NCBI GenBank assembly: GCA_003054665.1
Contig: QAYY01000003.1
Span: 372,001-436,000, forward strand
DNA length: 64,000 nucleotides
Source of the DNA: Opitutaceae bacterium EW11
Lineage (GTDB): Bacteria > Verrucomicrobiota > Verrucomicrobiia > Opitutales > Opitutaceae
Direction of reading: 5' to 3'
Shown: in pieces, positions 43,457-53,543 of the stretch
How positions within the stretch are numbered: the stretch's first letter is position 1
How the letters are laid out: each line of letters opens with the position of its first letter
Notes under the pieces: model-generated
The model's input: only the letters and a program-made list of their open reading frames with translations
Databases searched by the model: none
What the model was told of the DNA's origin: nothing
Translations under genes and position numbers: made by a program

Positions 43457-43673
43457 GGGCGAAACGTTCCGGCCCTCGCGGCCGGTGGCAACGTTAAAGG
43501 CGGGCGGGAAAAGGGCTGAAAGGCGCGGCGTGTTCCGGCCAACGTGCGAATGGACCGGCGCGCCGCCGTGCGCGTCTGGTAAGGGAGCGACCTAGCGAGC
43601 GCCGAGGGCCGGTCCCCGGCCGGCGCTCTCGGAAGAACACAGCCACGGCTCACGGGCCGCGGCCATGAAGGCA

Positions 43674-45716
43674 TCAGGATGCGGAGCCGGCGGTTTGAGG
43701 CCGGGGGCTGCCAGAGGACGGGCCGCGTGGCGCAATGGACCGGAAGCTCTTCCACTTTTCCGTCGGAAGAAGCGCGCCGAGCAGGATGATCGCGATTTGG
43801 CAGACGACGAAGGCAACGAGCCATTTGAACGCCGCCTCCATGAAACCGTAGCTGTGGAGCCCGATGCCCAGCATGTTCGTGCCGAACCAGCTCCAGGCGG
43901 TGACGACGTTGCCGAAGACCGCCAGATTCATGAGGCCACGCGCCTTCACCATGCCGCCCCAGCGGGCGTGGAGAATGAGCGCGTTCCAGATGACGATGAT
44001 CATCGCGCCGTTTTCCTTCGGGTCCCAGCCCCAGAAGCGGCCCCAGGACTGGTCGGCCCAGATGCCGCCCAGGATCGTGCCGATGAGGCTGAAGAGCGTA
44101 GCGAAACAGATGATACCGTAGACCATGCGGTTGATGGCCTCGCCGTTGGTTTCGCCCTTGCGGGCTGCGGGGCCACCGGCTCCGGCACCCGCCGCCGGGG
44201 CGGCTTGCATCGAGAGATTCCGGTCGAACTGCTTCGAGAGCCAGCGCGTCATCGTCCCGAGGAGGATGTAGATGATCGCCAGGAAACCGGCGAGGAACGT
44301 CGACGCGTAGCCGAGCGTGATCACCACCACGTGCGTCGCCAACCAGAAGTTCGAGTCGAGCACGGCGCGCATCATCTCCATCGTGTCGCCGCCGAACGAA
44401 AGGTGGTGGGCGATGAGGAGCGTGCAGAAGCCGATCGCGCCGCCCGCGACGGCCCCGACGGCGTTTTTGTAGATTGCCTCGAGAATCAGGCAGAGCGCGA
44501 CCGCAGCCCAGCCGATGAAGAGAGCGGAGGAGTACAGATTGGTGACCGGTGGGCGGCCCTCCAGCCACATGCGGGTCGCAATGCCGGCTGTCGTGGCGAT
44601 GAACGCGGCCAGGAGCAGGAAAAAGGCGGAGCGGCTGAGGAAATACGGCGCGCGGAACCAGGAGGCGATGCCGACAAGAAACACGACCAGGAAAAGGATC
44701 ATGCTCCGGTAGAAGGGCTCGGCTTGGTTGAAGCGGAGCTCGGCGTTGCTCTTGTCCATGCGTTCGCCGACCGAACCCAGCAGGTGATCGCGGTAGCGGG
44801 TCACAGCCTGGTTGAACTGCTCGGGATTGCCCGTCCGCCAGGCGTGGCCGAGCGTGGCGTACGTGTTGGCTGCGACGTTCAGCTCACCGGTCTTGAAGGA
44901 ATCGAGGAGGGCATCGCCGATCTTGCGCCATTGCGTGACAGGGGCGCCCGGCAGCGGAGGAGCGGCGAGCAGGGAGCCGAATCGCGACATCGTCTCGAAG
45001 CGGCGGACGGCGTCGACCATCTGCTGGGCGACGGCTTCATCGTGCGGCTGGCCCGCCTGCTTGGCGCGGACCGCCTCGATGCCCTTAGGCAGCGCGGAGA
45101 CGAAGCCGTGCAACTCGGCGAGGAAATCGGGCGACTCGGGCAGGACGAAACTGTATTTCAGCTGCTGATACGTGATCAGGCTGTTGTAGAGCGAGAGCAC
45201 CGCCTTCTGGAATCCGCTGCGCTGCGCGTTCTCGACCGACTGGGCGAGCTGGGCCTGGCGCTCGAGTTCGGCGAGGTAGGGCGAAATCTCGGTGTAGGTG
45301 AAGCGGCGGTAGCGGCTCGGGAGGAAACCGAGGACGGCCATGACGCGCTTGGCCGTGCTGTCGTACTCGATCTTGATGTTGTCCTCGGTCTTGCCGATCA
45401 GGCTGAGCAGGTCGGGATTGTCGATCTTGAAGGTCCGATAGCCGTCGGCCTTCTCGCCGTTGAAGGCGACGTCGAGCAGCCACTCGATCGGCGCGATCTC
45501 CCGGCCCTCGGGAGACATGACGCGCTGGCGATCCTGCATCGAGAGCAGGGAGGTGCGGGCCACCGTGTCCACGGGCTTGATACGGCCGTTCAGGAGGACC
45601 GGCAGATGGGCGAACTCATCGAGCAGGTAGGCGCTGCGTTCACGGCCGGTGAAAAGGCCGGCGCCGACGAAGACGAGACCCGCGGCGAAAACGAGCCAGG
45701 GAAGAAGCTTTTTCAT
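43674..45716 (-). CDS. ccsA: cytochrome c synthase subunit CcsA (ResC), long form
   Basis: 680 residues from the ATG at 45716 (MKKLLPWLVFAAG). After an N-terminal helix there is a ~310-residue soluble region (~28-338), then about eight membrane helices. The heme-handling WWD region is at ~553-571 (WADQSWGRFWGWDPKENGA), with conserved histidines near 437, 462, 583 and 621. CcsA binds heme and attaches it to CxxCH motifs together with ResB. Ordinary CcsA is about 300-400 residues, so the large N-terminal soluble domain is extra. It starts inside the end of resB (4-base overlap). It would mature the CcoO and CcoP hemes encoded in this window. Confidence 0.93.
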   Translation of the reverse strand: MKKLLPWLVFAAGLVFVGAGLFTGRERSAYLLDEFAHLPVLLNGRIKPVDTVARTSLLSMQDRQRVMSPEGREIAPIEWLLDVAFNGEKADGYRTFKIDNPDLLSLIGKTEDNIKIEYDSTAKRVMAVLGFLPSRYRRFTYTEISPYLAELERQAQLAQSVENAQRSGFQKAVLSLYNSLITYQQLKYSFVLPESPDFLAELHGFVSALPKGIEAVRAKQAGQPHDEAVAQQMVDAVRRFETMSRFGSLLAAPPLPGAPVTQWRKIGDALLDSFKTGELNVAANTYATLGHAWRTGNPEQFNQAVTRYRDHLLGSVGERMDKSNAELRFNQAEPFYRSMILFLVVFLVGIASWFRAPYFLSRSAFFLLLAAFIATTAGIATRMWLEGRPPVTNLYSSALFIGWAAVALCLILEAIYKNAVGAVAGGAIGFCTLLIAHHLSFGGDTMEMMRAVLDSNFWLATHVVVITLGYASTFLAGFLAIIYILLGTMTRWLSKQFDRNLSMQAAPAAGAGAGGPAARKGETNGEAINRMVYGIICFATLFSLIGTILGGIWADQSWGRFWGWDPKENGAMIIVIWNALILHARWGGMVKARGLMNLAVFGNVVTAWSWFGTNMLGIGLHSYGFMEAAFKWLVAFVVCQIAIILLGALLPTEKWKSFRSIAPRGPSSGSPRPQTAGSAS

Positions 45717-46876
45717 GCGACGGCGAGGGAGCGGGAGCGTTTGGAGGCAAACGCGACGAGAGAGATGCCGAAGTGGAGGGTCAGCCCGACGAAAAGGATG
45801 AGGCAGGCGACGTAGGGCAGGAGCCAACTCGGGTTGCGAACAACCTGAAGGATCGACGTACGGTCATTGTTCTCGAAGCCGGACTGGTAGAACGTGAGGC
45901 CCTGGAAACGGAGCGGGTTGTTCATGTAGATGAGCACCTCGCGGTCCGTATGGCCGTCGTCGGTCTTCAGACGGACTTTGCTGGAAAAGTTCTTGGGAAT
46001 CTCGGTACCGGCGTAGCGGTCGTGGCTAAATTTGACCAGCTGGACCGTGAAGTGTGTATATAATCGCTCAGGCCGGAGAACCAACCGCCACGTCTTCCCT
46101 TCATAGTCGAAGGATTGCGGTTGCTCGATGTTCGTGGAAACGAGCCAGGTGCCGAGCGATCCCTGGGGACCCACCAGTTCGACGTAGGCGGTGGAGAGGT
46201 TCCGCTCGTCCTGGCGGTAGGTCACGGGCAGCGGCGTCGCGACGATCTCGGGTCCGAAGCCAGCCGTTGCGGGCGAGGGGGCGGCGTTGGGCACCTGATT
46301 GCGCATCTGGAGCTGCGCGTTGGGATAAAAATCCTTCACGACCACCCGGAACGGCAGCTTGGGATGCTGGAGCGTCTTGCCGCGTTTCAAGAGCTGGGCC
46401 GGGATGGCGACGACGTCGTCCCACTCGGGATCGCTCGCGTTGACGATCGCGAGCTCATCGAAGTGCGGGCTCTCGGAGTAATTCTTCGTCTCTCCGTTAT
46501 CGAGCCGCATGTGATACTCCTCCTGCCAGAGGCCGCTCAGCAGTTCGCCGACGAGGAGGATGATCAGGCCGAAATGCGTGAGAAGCAGGCCGGCCTTCTT
46601 CCAGGTGAACTTGAAGCGGTAGATGTGCGCCGCGATGAGATTGAAGAAGAGGAGGCCACCGACGAAATAACCGCCGGGGAAGATCGGCACCGGGATGCCT
46701 TTGACGTCCTGGAGGACGATGAAGGACTGGAACCACTTGTGCTGGATGCCCCAGATGCCGAGGTTCGTCTGGTCGAGCGTCGCGAAGAAAACGAGCAGGA
46801 CCGAAATCGCGAGAAGCACCACGGTGAGCTTCAGCGAGACGAAGAATTGAACGAAGGATTTGCCGATTTCGCGCAT
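45713..46876 (-). CDS. resB: cytochrome c synthase subunit ResB (Ccs1)
   Basis: 387 residues. Three N-terminal membrane helices precede a large periplasmic domain (~120-350), and a fourth helix near the C-terminus closes it (LLPYVACLILFVGLTLHFG). The family features FFVSLKLTVVLLAISVL, HIYRFKFTWKKAGLLLTHFG and LRFQGLTFYQSGFE are present. ResB works with CcsA to hold reduced apocytochrome for heme attachment. It overlaps ccsA by 4 bases and the lipoprotein gene lies just upstream on the same strand. No ResA or CcdA thioredoxin gene is in the window. Confidence 0.92.
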   Translation of the reverse strand: MREIGKSFVQFFVSLKLTVVLLAISVLLVFFATLDQTNLGIWGIQHKWFQSFIVLQDVKGIPVPIFPGGYFVGGLLFFNLIAAHIYRFKFTWKKAGLLLTHFGLIILLVGELLSGLWQEEYHMRLDNGETKNYSESPHFDELAIVNASDPEWDDVVAIPAQLLKRGKTLQHPKLPFRVVVKDFYPNAQLQMRNQVPNAAPSPATAGFGPEIVATPLPVTYRQDERNLSTAYVELVGPQGSLGTWLVSTNIEQPQSFDYEGKTWRLVLRPERLYTHFTVQLVKFSHDRYAGTEIPKNFSSKVRLKTDDGHTDREVLIYMNNPLRFQGLTFYQSGFENNDRTSILQVVRNPSWLLPYVACLILFVGLTLHFGISLVAFASKRSRSLAVA

Positions 46877-46880
46877 GGGG

Positions 46881-47954
46881 TCAGGGGGTCTTGACCGTCT
46901 TCAGAAACGCCATGAACCCTTCCTTGTGCTGAGTCACAACGGCATCAGGTCCGATCAACTTGAAGAAATAGGTTTCGTTTTCCAGAGGGAGAACCGCACC
47001 GAGCAGCCGGGTCGGGCCGGCGGACGTCGTTCCCAGAAAATCCACCACGGTGAAACGCAGGTTTCCGTTCGCCAGCGTGTGGGAGCTGCTCGCGAGTTCG
47101 GTCGGCGAGAGCGGCGGCAGCTGCACCTGGCCGCGCCAACGATTGAGGTTCTGGACGATGCCCCCCGCTTCGCCCGGGAACGAAATAATCGAAAGGTCCG
47201 CCTCGCCTCCGCTCGCTCCATGGAGCGTGTAGCTGCCTTTGCGCATCTGCGTGGCCGTCTTGGCGGTCCAGTCGGCCGGAGCCGTCCAGAGGAGCGCGGT
47301 ATTCTGGGCGATCGGAGCAGCCGAAACGTCGGGAGCCGCGAGATCGGACATCGATGTGCCGGCCGCGGGCGCCTCAAACGTGACCGACTTCAGGAACTCC
47401 ATGAACGCGTCGCGATTGGCTCCCACGAGTTCGGACTCTCCCGAGAGTTTGAAGAACCACGTCCGCTCCGGCGTCTTCAGCCACGCGCCGAGGATGCGTC
47501 CGCGGTATTTGCCCTCGATGATCGGTTGATCGCTGATGATGTCGGCGATCGAATAGGTGCCGGACGGAACGGTGCTCGTCGTAAAGGCGTTTGCGAGGTC
47601 CTGCTCCGCGATGGGCCCGAGCTGCAGTTGGCCGCGCCAGCGGTTGATGTTCGCCAGATCGCCGCCGACGGTGCCGGGAAACTGCGTGATGCTCATGTCC
47701 GCCTTGCGACCATCGGTCGCGGTGACGAGAAAACTCCCGATGCGCACGTTGCCCGAGGGCTGCTCCTGCCAGCCTGCCGGGGTTTGCCAATGGACCTTCG
47801 GCAGCTCGGCGGAGGCGCCGGTCATCGCCATCTGGGGCTGGGGCGGAGCCGCCTCTTTTCGGACGCGGTAGGACGCGATCTTGGCATCCCGGCATCCGAC
47901 CAGCGCAAAGGACGATGCTGTAGCCAAGGCAAGCAGCAGAGAGCGTGTGAGCAT
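46881..47954 (-). CDS. lipoprotein with an internal duplicated domain
   Basis: 357 residues from the ATG at 47954 (MLTRSLLLALATASSF). A lipoprotein signal ends at LVGC, so the cysteine would be lipidated. The mature part contains two similar ~140-residue units: WQTPAGWQEQPSGN... with INRWRGQLQLGPI and AFMEFLKSV, then WTAPADWTAKTATQ... with LNRWRGQVQLPPL and GFMAFLKTVK. The two units each end in WFFKL/YFFKL. The duplicated unit is not a domain I recognise. It lies 4 bases before resB, so a role in cytochrome c assembly is possible, but nothing in the sequence proves it. Confidence 0.7.
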   Translation of the reverse strand: MLTRSLLLALATASSFALVGCRDAKIASYRVRKEAAPPQPQMAMTGASAELPKVHWQTPAGWQEQPSGNVRIGSFLVTATDGRKADMSITQFPGTVGGDLANINRWRGQLQLGPIAEQDLANAFTTSTVPSGTYSIADIISDQPIIEGKYRGRILGAWLKTPERTWFFKLSGESELVGANRDAFMEFLKSVTFEAPAAGTSMSDLAAPDVSAAPIAQNTALLWTAPADWTAKTATQMRKGSYTLHGASGGEADLSIISFPGEAGGIVQNLNRWRGQVQLPPLSPTELASSSHTLANGNLRFTVVDFLGTTSAGPTRLLGAVLPLENETYFFKLIGPDAVVTQHKEGFMAFLKTVKTP

Positions 47955-48187
47955 GAAGTCATACAACGTTGGCGATTATGCTCGGAGTTCAATCCAAAGT
48001 ACGTGAGCGAGCGGCTGAGGGTCGGCCTTCCGCCGATCATTGGCGCGAAAGCAGCCACAATCTGGATAAACGCAGGTAGCGTGAGGTGAATAATGCGCGC
48101 GTTGTCCGACGGAGAATCTCCTCGCTTTTCCCTCGAAGCGGCCGCGAATCCAGCCTCGCGGACGGCGCGTGATTTTAGCCGCCCGGC

Positions 48188-49306
48188 TTATCCTGCACTG
48201 GCCGACAATTCGCGGTCCTTCTCGGTCTTCAGCCGCAGCTGACCGCAGGCCGCGTCGATGTCGTGGCCCTTCTCGCGTCGCAGAGTAACGGATACACCGG
48301 CGTCGCGGAGAATGTCGGCAAACCGCTCCTGGCGCGTGACGCTGGGGCGCTTCCAGGGCAGACCCTCGACGTTGTTGTACGGGATCAGGTTGACATGCGC
48401 GTGAAGGTCGCGGGCGATGTCGCGAAGCTTCTCCGCCTGATCGAGGGAGTCGTTGACGTCCTCGATGAGAATGAACTCCAGCGTGACCATCCGCCCGTGC
48501 TTTTCGGAAAAGGCCTTCACCGCAGGAATGAGTTTTGCGAGAGGGAACGCGCGGTTTACCGGCATGATCTTCTCGCGCACTTCGTCGGTCGCGCCATGCA
48601 GCGAAATGGCGAGGCGGATGCCCAGCGGCTCGTCGGCGAGTTTCAGGATTTTCGGCACAAGACCGCTGGTTGAGAGGGTGATCCGCCGGGCGCCGAAGCC
48701 GAGGCCCCAGTCGGCGTTCACGATGGTCAGGGCGCGGACAATGGCGTCGTAGTTGGCCAGCGGTTCGCCCATGCCCATGACGACGATGTTGTCGAACGAC
48801 GCCAGCTCGGCGCGGGCCCGCGGGGTGCGCGCGTCCTCGCGATAGCACACCTGCAGCAGCTGCGCGACGATCTCTCCGGCAGAGAGGTCGCGCTTGAGTC
48901 CGGCGAGGCCGCTCGCACAGAAACGGCAGCCCATCGCGCAGCCGACCTGGGTGGAGATGCAGATGGTCTTGCGCGATTCGTCGAGACCGACGCCCTCCTG
49001 CGGGGCGCGGATGATTACGGTTTCGACGAGGGATCTGTCGTGAAGCTCGAGCAGCAGCTTGTCGGTCACGTCCGACGATTGCCGGTTGAACACGAGCTGC
49101 GCCGGCATGAATTCGAACGTCTCCGCGAGCCAGGCGCGCAGCGGCTTCGGGATGTTCGTCATTTCGTCCCAAGTCCGCGCCCGCTTCTTGTAAACCCACT
49201 CGAGAATCTGCTTGGCGCGGAAGGCCGGTTCGCCGCGCTCCTTGAGGCGTGCGGTGAGGGTATCGAGCGTTTCGCCGGTGAGGGCAGGTTTTTCGGAGGT
49301 GGACAT
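48188..49306 (-). CDS. rlmN: dual-specificity 23S rRNA/tRNA A2 methyltransferase RlmN
   Basis: 372 residues from the ATG at 49306 (MSTSEKPALTGETLD). Radical SAM enzyme with the CxxxCxxC cluster motif at C123, C127 and C130 (CAMGCRFC) after ICISTQVG, the MGMGEPLANYD SAM-binding turn, STSGLVPKI, RLAISLHGA and the C-terminal catalytic region with DIDAACGQL. It methylates A2503 of 23S rRNA and A37 of some tRNAs. It is a single gene; about 230 bases separate it from the lipoprotein gene downstream. Confidence 0.95.
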   Translation of the reverse strand: MSTSEKPALTGETLDTLTARLKERGEPAFRAKQILEWVYKKRARTWDEMTNIPKPLRAWLAETFEFMPAQLVFNRQSSDVTDKLLLELHDRSLVETVIIRAPQEGVGLDESRKTICISTQVGCAMGCRFCASGLAGLKRDLSAGEIVAQLLQVCYREDARTPRARAELASFDNIVVMGMGEPLANYDAIVRALTIVNADWGLGFGARRITLSTSGLVPKILKLADEPLGIRLAISLHGATDEVREKIMPVNRAFPLAKLIPAVKAFSEKHGRMVTLEFILIEDVNDSLDQAEKLRDIARDLHAHVNLIPYNNVEGLPWKRPSVTRQERFADILRDAGVSVTLRREKGHDIDAACGQLRLKTEKDRELSASAG

Positions 49307-49496
49307 CGATCGTGCGTGAGGAAGGAGGACAACGTTACGTTGCCGCGGAAATACACGATTCGCCAATGCGGTTTTTCGGTCGCGGGGGCATTCGGTGCTC
49401 CGGACGCCAGACGGCGAGCCACTCAGCACGCAGGCGGGCTGCCCGCTGCGCCGGGGCGAGACGGTGAGCGCGAGCCCGTCGTCGTTCAGCTCCGCT

Positions 49497-51650
49497 TTAC
49501 GGGAGCGGCTTCAGTCCCTCCCAACGCACTTTCCAGGTGCCGTCCTTGGGGAATCCTGGGGCGTCGGTTGCGTTGCCGTCCCAGCCGGCTGCCATCAAAG
49601 CGACGGCCGAAAGCAGGGCGCCGTTGGCCGGCAGGTAGCAGGCGAGATCGGGCGTCTGCGGACAGTGCCCGTTGAACGTGTAGGTGTTGTTGGGACCGTC
49701 GCGAAGCAGGATATCCACCGCGGTCTTCGGATCGCCGAGACGCGTGGCCGTCATCGCAATCATCGGGTAGTCCCAGCCCCAGATCTTTGTTTTCCAGTCC
49801 CAGCTCGTGAGCACCGCGTCGAGGGTGCGGCGCATCGTCGGGCGGTCCACATCCACGCCGGGCAGCATGCCGAGAGGCGCGAGCATCGTGGGGTGGTCGG
49901 AGCGGCTCGCGATGTTATCAAAGGTGTCGGGCTGTGACTCGAGGGCGACGTACTTTCCGTCCTTCTGGGGAAGGGCCGAGAGATGCTGCAGGCAGTGGTC
50001 CCACTCCTTCGAGCGCGTCTGCCCCAGCCGTTCGCGCCAACGCTGGGCGGTCTCCAACGCGAACCGCCAATAGCTGAGTTCGTACGTCGGATTCATGCTG
50101 GTGGCTTGATCGTAGATCTCCTGGGAAATCCAAAGGGGCGGGCCGAGCACGTAGCGGTCGTGGGCCTCGTCCCAATGCAGCATGGATGCAAGGCAGGTCG
50201 CGGTTTCGTCGACCAACTCGCGGTAGCGCTCCAGCACTTCGGGCGAGGGGTGATTTCGATAGAGGAGTTCGGCCAGATAAACGACGTGCGGCTGGTTCCA
50301 GGCGATGAGCGGGTTGCCTCCGGGACTTTCTCGGGCCTCGGGACCGACCATCTTGGGCCAGCGCGCACCGGCCAGCCCCCGTGTCCGCGCCAATTCCTTC
50401 GCGACTGGCAGGCGTGCTTGGTACCAGCGAAGAGCGTTGGCGAGTTGTTCGTCGCGGCCCCAGAGCGCGGCGTTCGCCAGATGCCACCAAAGCATCTCGG
50501 TGTGGTGTTTGCCGTACCAGGAGCTGCAGGTGAGACCGGTTTCCGAAGGGGGAAAATCGCCGAGGAACTGAATCGCGATCAGATACTGCGATAGCACGAC
50601 GCGGCGCTCCAGCTCGGCGGCTCTCGGATCGGTGCTCCCGCTGAAATCGATCGCGCCCCCGGTGCTCCAGAACCGCTCCCAACGTTTGGCGCTCGTGGAA
50701 CGCGTCCAGGGAAAGTCGGGCAGCTCCGGCCCGAAAGCTTCGGGAGAAAAAGCGACGACAAACTCCAGAACGTCGTTTTCGCCGGTGGCGGCGAGCCGGT
50801 AGACATGGGGGGAGACCTCGGTGACCTCGGCCGTGCCCGTCCATTCGACGGAGGTGAAAAGGTGAGTGTCGTCCCGCGTCCACCGCCAGTCGACCCGCCG
50901 ATCCGTGCGGCCGACGATCTCGGACTTGTAGCTGTCGGGGAGCGACCAGTCCAAGTCGGGGGTGTTTTTCTTCTGGAGATCGAAGCCGCGGGGGAACGCG
51001 ATGCGAACGCCGAGGCGGCCTTGCGAGAGCAGCGATGACGTCACCCGCACCGCGATCAAGTCGTGTTCCGGATGCACGATCGTCACCACCGAAACGTCGC
51101 GTCCGAGGAGCGTGTAGTGGCTCACAATCATTCCCCGCCACAGATCCAGCATTTGGGAAGGTTCGCGAAACATCTCCGGTTTCAGCGTGCCGCCCGGAAC
51201 ATCGAGCACGTCAAAGCCCAACCGTGCCAGAGGTAGGTTGTGCGGATTTTCGCGCAGCCAGCGTCCGGCCGGCGAACTCTGGATCATCGGGTACTCGACT
51301 TTTTTTCCCCATGCCGTGTAGGCGCGGTTGGCGTCGGCGAGCTTGTAGCCCTCCGGGTTGGGATTCGTGTGCCACGCCCACCGCGCCATCGTCGTGAGCG
51401 GAAAATGCTCCTCGTAATACGCGTCGGCGAAAGTCTGGAGCCCCGTGGTGTCGGCCGTGAACGCGAACTGCCCGTTTCCGAGGGAAAGCGCCGAGCCGGG
51501 CTGGAAGCCCTGGACGACGGGGTTGTTTCGGCTGACCAGATTGTAGCGGTCGATCGCGGCGTGCTCGGGTGTTGCGGCCAGGAGAGGCGCGACCCAGCTC
51601 AGGATAGCCAACGGGGCCGCCGCTCGGAGAAGGGGAAGGATCCGACGCAT
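49497..51650 (-). CDS. secreted (alpha/alpha)6-barrel glycosidase-like protein
   Basis: 717 residues from the ATG at 51650. A signal peptide (MRRILPLLRAAAPLAILSWV) is likely cleaved after the next LLA. An N-terminal beta-rich domain (~30-290) is followed by an (alpha/alpha)6 catalytic-like domain (~320-700). The segments HHTEMLWWHLANAALWGR, WNQPHVVYLAELLYRN, PPLWISQEIYDQATSMNPTYE and PANGALLSAVALMAAGWDG resemble GH65/GH95-like enzymes. No family assignment is certain, and catalytic residues could not be fixed by eye. It stands alone, with ~290 bp upstream containing no gene. It probably cuts an environmental or host glycan. Confidence 0.72.
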   Translation of the reverse strand: MRRILPLLRAAAPLAILSWVAPLLAATPEHAAIDRYNLVSRNNPVVQGFQPGSALSLGNGQFAFTADTTGLQTFADAYYEEHFPLTTMARWAWHTNPNPEGYKLADANRAYTAWGKKVEYPMIQSSPAGRWLRENPHNLPLARLGFDVLDVPGGTLKPEMFREPSQMLDLWRGMIVSHYTLLGRDVSVVTIVHPEHDLIAVRVTSSLLSQGRLGVRIAFPRGFDLQKKNTPDLDWSLPDSYKSEIVGRTDRRVDWRWTRDDTHLFTSVEWTGTAEVTEVSPHVYRLAATGENDVLEFVVAFSPEAFGPELPDFPWTRSTSAKRWERFWSTGGAIDFSGSTDPRAAELERRVVLSQYLIAIQFLGDFPPSETGLTCSSWYGKHHTEMLWWHLANAALWGRDEQLANALRWYQARLPVAKELARTRGLAGARWPKMVGPEARESPGGNPLIAWNQPHVVYLAELLYRNHPSPEVLERYRELVDETATCLASMLHWDEAHDRYVLGPPLWISQEIYDQATSMNPTYELSYWRFALETAQRWRERLGQTRSKEWDHCLQHLSALPQKDGKYVALESQPDTFDNIASRSDHPTMLAPLGMLPGVDVDRPTMRRTLDAVLTSWDWKTKIWGWDYPMIAMTATRLGDPKTAVDILLRDGPNNTYTFNGHCPQTPDLACYLPANGALLSAVALMAAGWDGNATDAPGFPKDGTWKVRWEGLKPLP

Positions 51651-51939
51651 GCGCCGACCTTGGAGGGCGCGACGGAAAAGAAAAGAGCGCGGTGGCGTCG
51701 AACAGTGTGAGCGCCGTTCGCCACGGCGGTGCGGAGGCAGGGCGAGTGAGCCCACGATCGGCGCCGTCTCAAGTGGGGCCCAGCCGAGCGAACGGGAAAC
51801 CGCCAACGGCGCAGAGGAACGGAATGCCGACTGGGAGCTGAAACGGGAAGAGCGGGGCATTGCGCCCGTCTCTTTCGCCAGCTCCCAGCGGCTCCGTTGA
51901 CAAATCACGGCCGGCTTCAGACCGGCCATTCACGACGCC

Positions 51940-53361
51940 CTAGACGTCGAAGTAGAGGTGAAACTCGTGCGGGTGCGGACGCAGGCGAACCGCGTCGTAT
52001 TCGGCTTTTTTCATGCCGATGTAGTTATCGATGAAGTCGGCGGTGAACACGTTTCCCTTGAGCAGGAAAGCGTGGTCGGCCTCGAGAGCTTCGAGAGCGC
52101 CCTTGAGCGAATCGGGCACGTGCGGGACCTTGGCGAGTTCCTCCGGCGGAAGATCGTACAGGTTTTTGTCGAGCGGCTCGCCCGGGTGGATCTTGTTGAG
52201 GATGCCGTCGAGCCCGGCGAGGAGCAGGGCGGCGTTCGAGAGGTAGGGATTCGCGGCGGGATCCGGCGTGCGGTACTCGATGCGCTTGGCTTTCGGGCTC
52301 GGGCTGTAGGTCGGAATGCGAATCGAAGCGGAACGATTGCGGGCGGAGTAGGCGAGGTTGACGGGCGCTTCGTAGCCCGGAACCAGACGCTTGTACGAGT
52401 TGTTCGTCGGGTTGCAGATGGCGCACAACGCTGGAGCATGCTTGAGGATGCCGCCGACGTAGTAGAGGGCGAGTTCGCTCAGGCCCGCGTATCCGTTTCC
52501 AAAGAACAGCGGCTTCCCGTCCTTCCACAGGGACATGTGCGTGTGCATGCCGGAGCCGTTGTCGCCGAAGAGCGGCTTGGGCATGAACGTCGCCGTCTTG
52601 CCGTATTTGTAGGCGACGTTCTTCACGATGTACTTGTAGAGCGTCATCTTGTCCGAGGTCCGCAGCAGCGTGTCGAAGACGATGTCGATTTCCGCCTGGC
52701 CCGCCGTGGCGACCTCGTGGTGCTCGCGCTCGATGGGAATGCCGAGCGAGATCATCGTCAGGATCATCTCGTTGCGGATATCGATCAGCTTGTCGGAGGG
52801 CGCCACGGGGAAATAGCCCTCTTTATGCCGGATCTTGTAGCCGAGGTTTGGAGACCCGTTTTCCTCCTTTTCGCGTCCGCGATTCCAGATGCCCTCGATC
52901 GAATCGAGCTTGTGGAAGGCGAAGTTCGGCCCGCTGTCGTAGCTGACGCTGTCGAAGATGAAAAACTCCGCCTCCGGACCAAAATACGCCGTGTCGGCGA
53001 TGCCGGTGCTCTTGAGGTAGGCCTCGGCCTTCTTGGCCACGCCGCGCGGATCGCGGTCGTAGGGCTCGCGGGTGAGCGGATCGTAGGTGTCGCAGGTCAG
53101 CGAAAGAGTCGGATTGGCCGCGAACGGATCGATGAATGCCGTTGCTGGATCGGGGAGGACGATCATGTCGGAGGCATTGATGGCCCGCCACCCGCGGACC
53201 GATGAGCCGTCGAAACCGAGACCCTCGGTGAAGATGTCCTCCTTCAGTTCATTGAGGGGGATGGCGAAATGCTGCCAAGTACCGAGGATATCACACAGCT
53301 TGAGGTCGACTATCTTAACTTCTTTTTCCTTAGCGAGTTTGATGACGTCGTGAGGTGTCAT
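51940..53361 (-). CDS. glnA: glutamine synthetase type I (GlnA)
   Basis: 473 residues, normal for GSI. It makes glutamine from glutamate, ammonia and ATP. Motifs include [11 protein letters not shown], the ATP/Glu-binding [16 protein letters not shown] and [20 protein letters not shown], and the adenylylation loop NLYDLPPEE with Tyr402, placing it in the GSI-beta group regulated by adenylylation in other bacteria. It is divergent from a type III enzyme gene across a 271-bp region. An imperfect sigma-54 -24/-12 element lies about 75-85 bases before its start. The 290-bp gap after the glycosidase gene ahead of it holds nothing recognisable. Confidence 0.97.
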   Translation of the reverse strand: MTPHDVIKLAKEKEVKIVDLKLCDILGTWQHFAIPLNELKEDIFTEGLGFDGSSVRGWRAINASDMIVLPDPATAFIDPFAANPTLSLTCDTYDPLTREPYDRDPRGVAKKAEAYLKSTGIADTAYFGPEAEFFIFDSVSYDSGPNFAFHKLDSIEGIWNRGREKEENGSPNLGYKIRHKEGYFPVAPSDKLIDIRNEMILTMISLGIPIEREHHEVATAGQAEIDIVFDTLLRTSDKMTLYKYIVKNVAYKYGKTATFMPKPLFGDNGSGMHTHMSLWKDGKPLFFGNGYAGLSELALYYVGGILKHAPALCAICNPTNNSYKRLVPGYEAPVNLAYSARNRSASIRIPTYSPSPKAKRIEYRTPDPAANPYLSNAALLLAGLDGILNKIHPGEPLDKNLYDLPPEELAKVPHVPDSLKGALEALEADHAFLLKGNVFTADFIDNYIGMKKAEYDAVRLRPHPHEFHLYFDV

Positions 53362-53434
53362 GGAGGTTGGATTTTATGCCAGGAGGGCGAACGATGATAT
53401 CGCCGGCGATGCAGGCCGGCTCAGCGGTTCTGCG

Positions 53435-53449
53435 GCGTGGGTGCTGCCA
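53435..53449 (-). promoter_or_regulatory. weak sigma-54 promoter candidate for glnA
   Basis: On the minus strand TGGCA (53449-53445) and GC (53436-53435) have the required GG-N10-GC spacing; the -12 side is ACGC rather than TTGC. The implied start lies about 60 bases before glnA. It is a partial match. Confidence 0.25.
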
Positions 53450-53543
53450 ATTGCGGGACAGCAGACCCGGTACTAACTCGCACGCATGTGGCGGGCCAAA
53501 AAAACCGGAAATGCATGAAAAATTTTTATCCATTGCAGTCTCG

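Noticed and set aside
43665-45815. 716-codon plus-strand frame opposite ccsA
   Set aside because: Charged low-complexity product without motifs; the minus strand encodes a full CcsA with the WWD region.
53512-53537. TGCA...TGCA imperfect palindrome as an NtrC site for glnN
   Set aside because: It is only a few bases from the -24 element and the half-sites are too far apart for the NtrC consensus.
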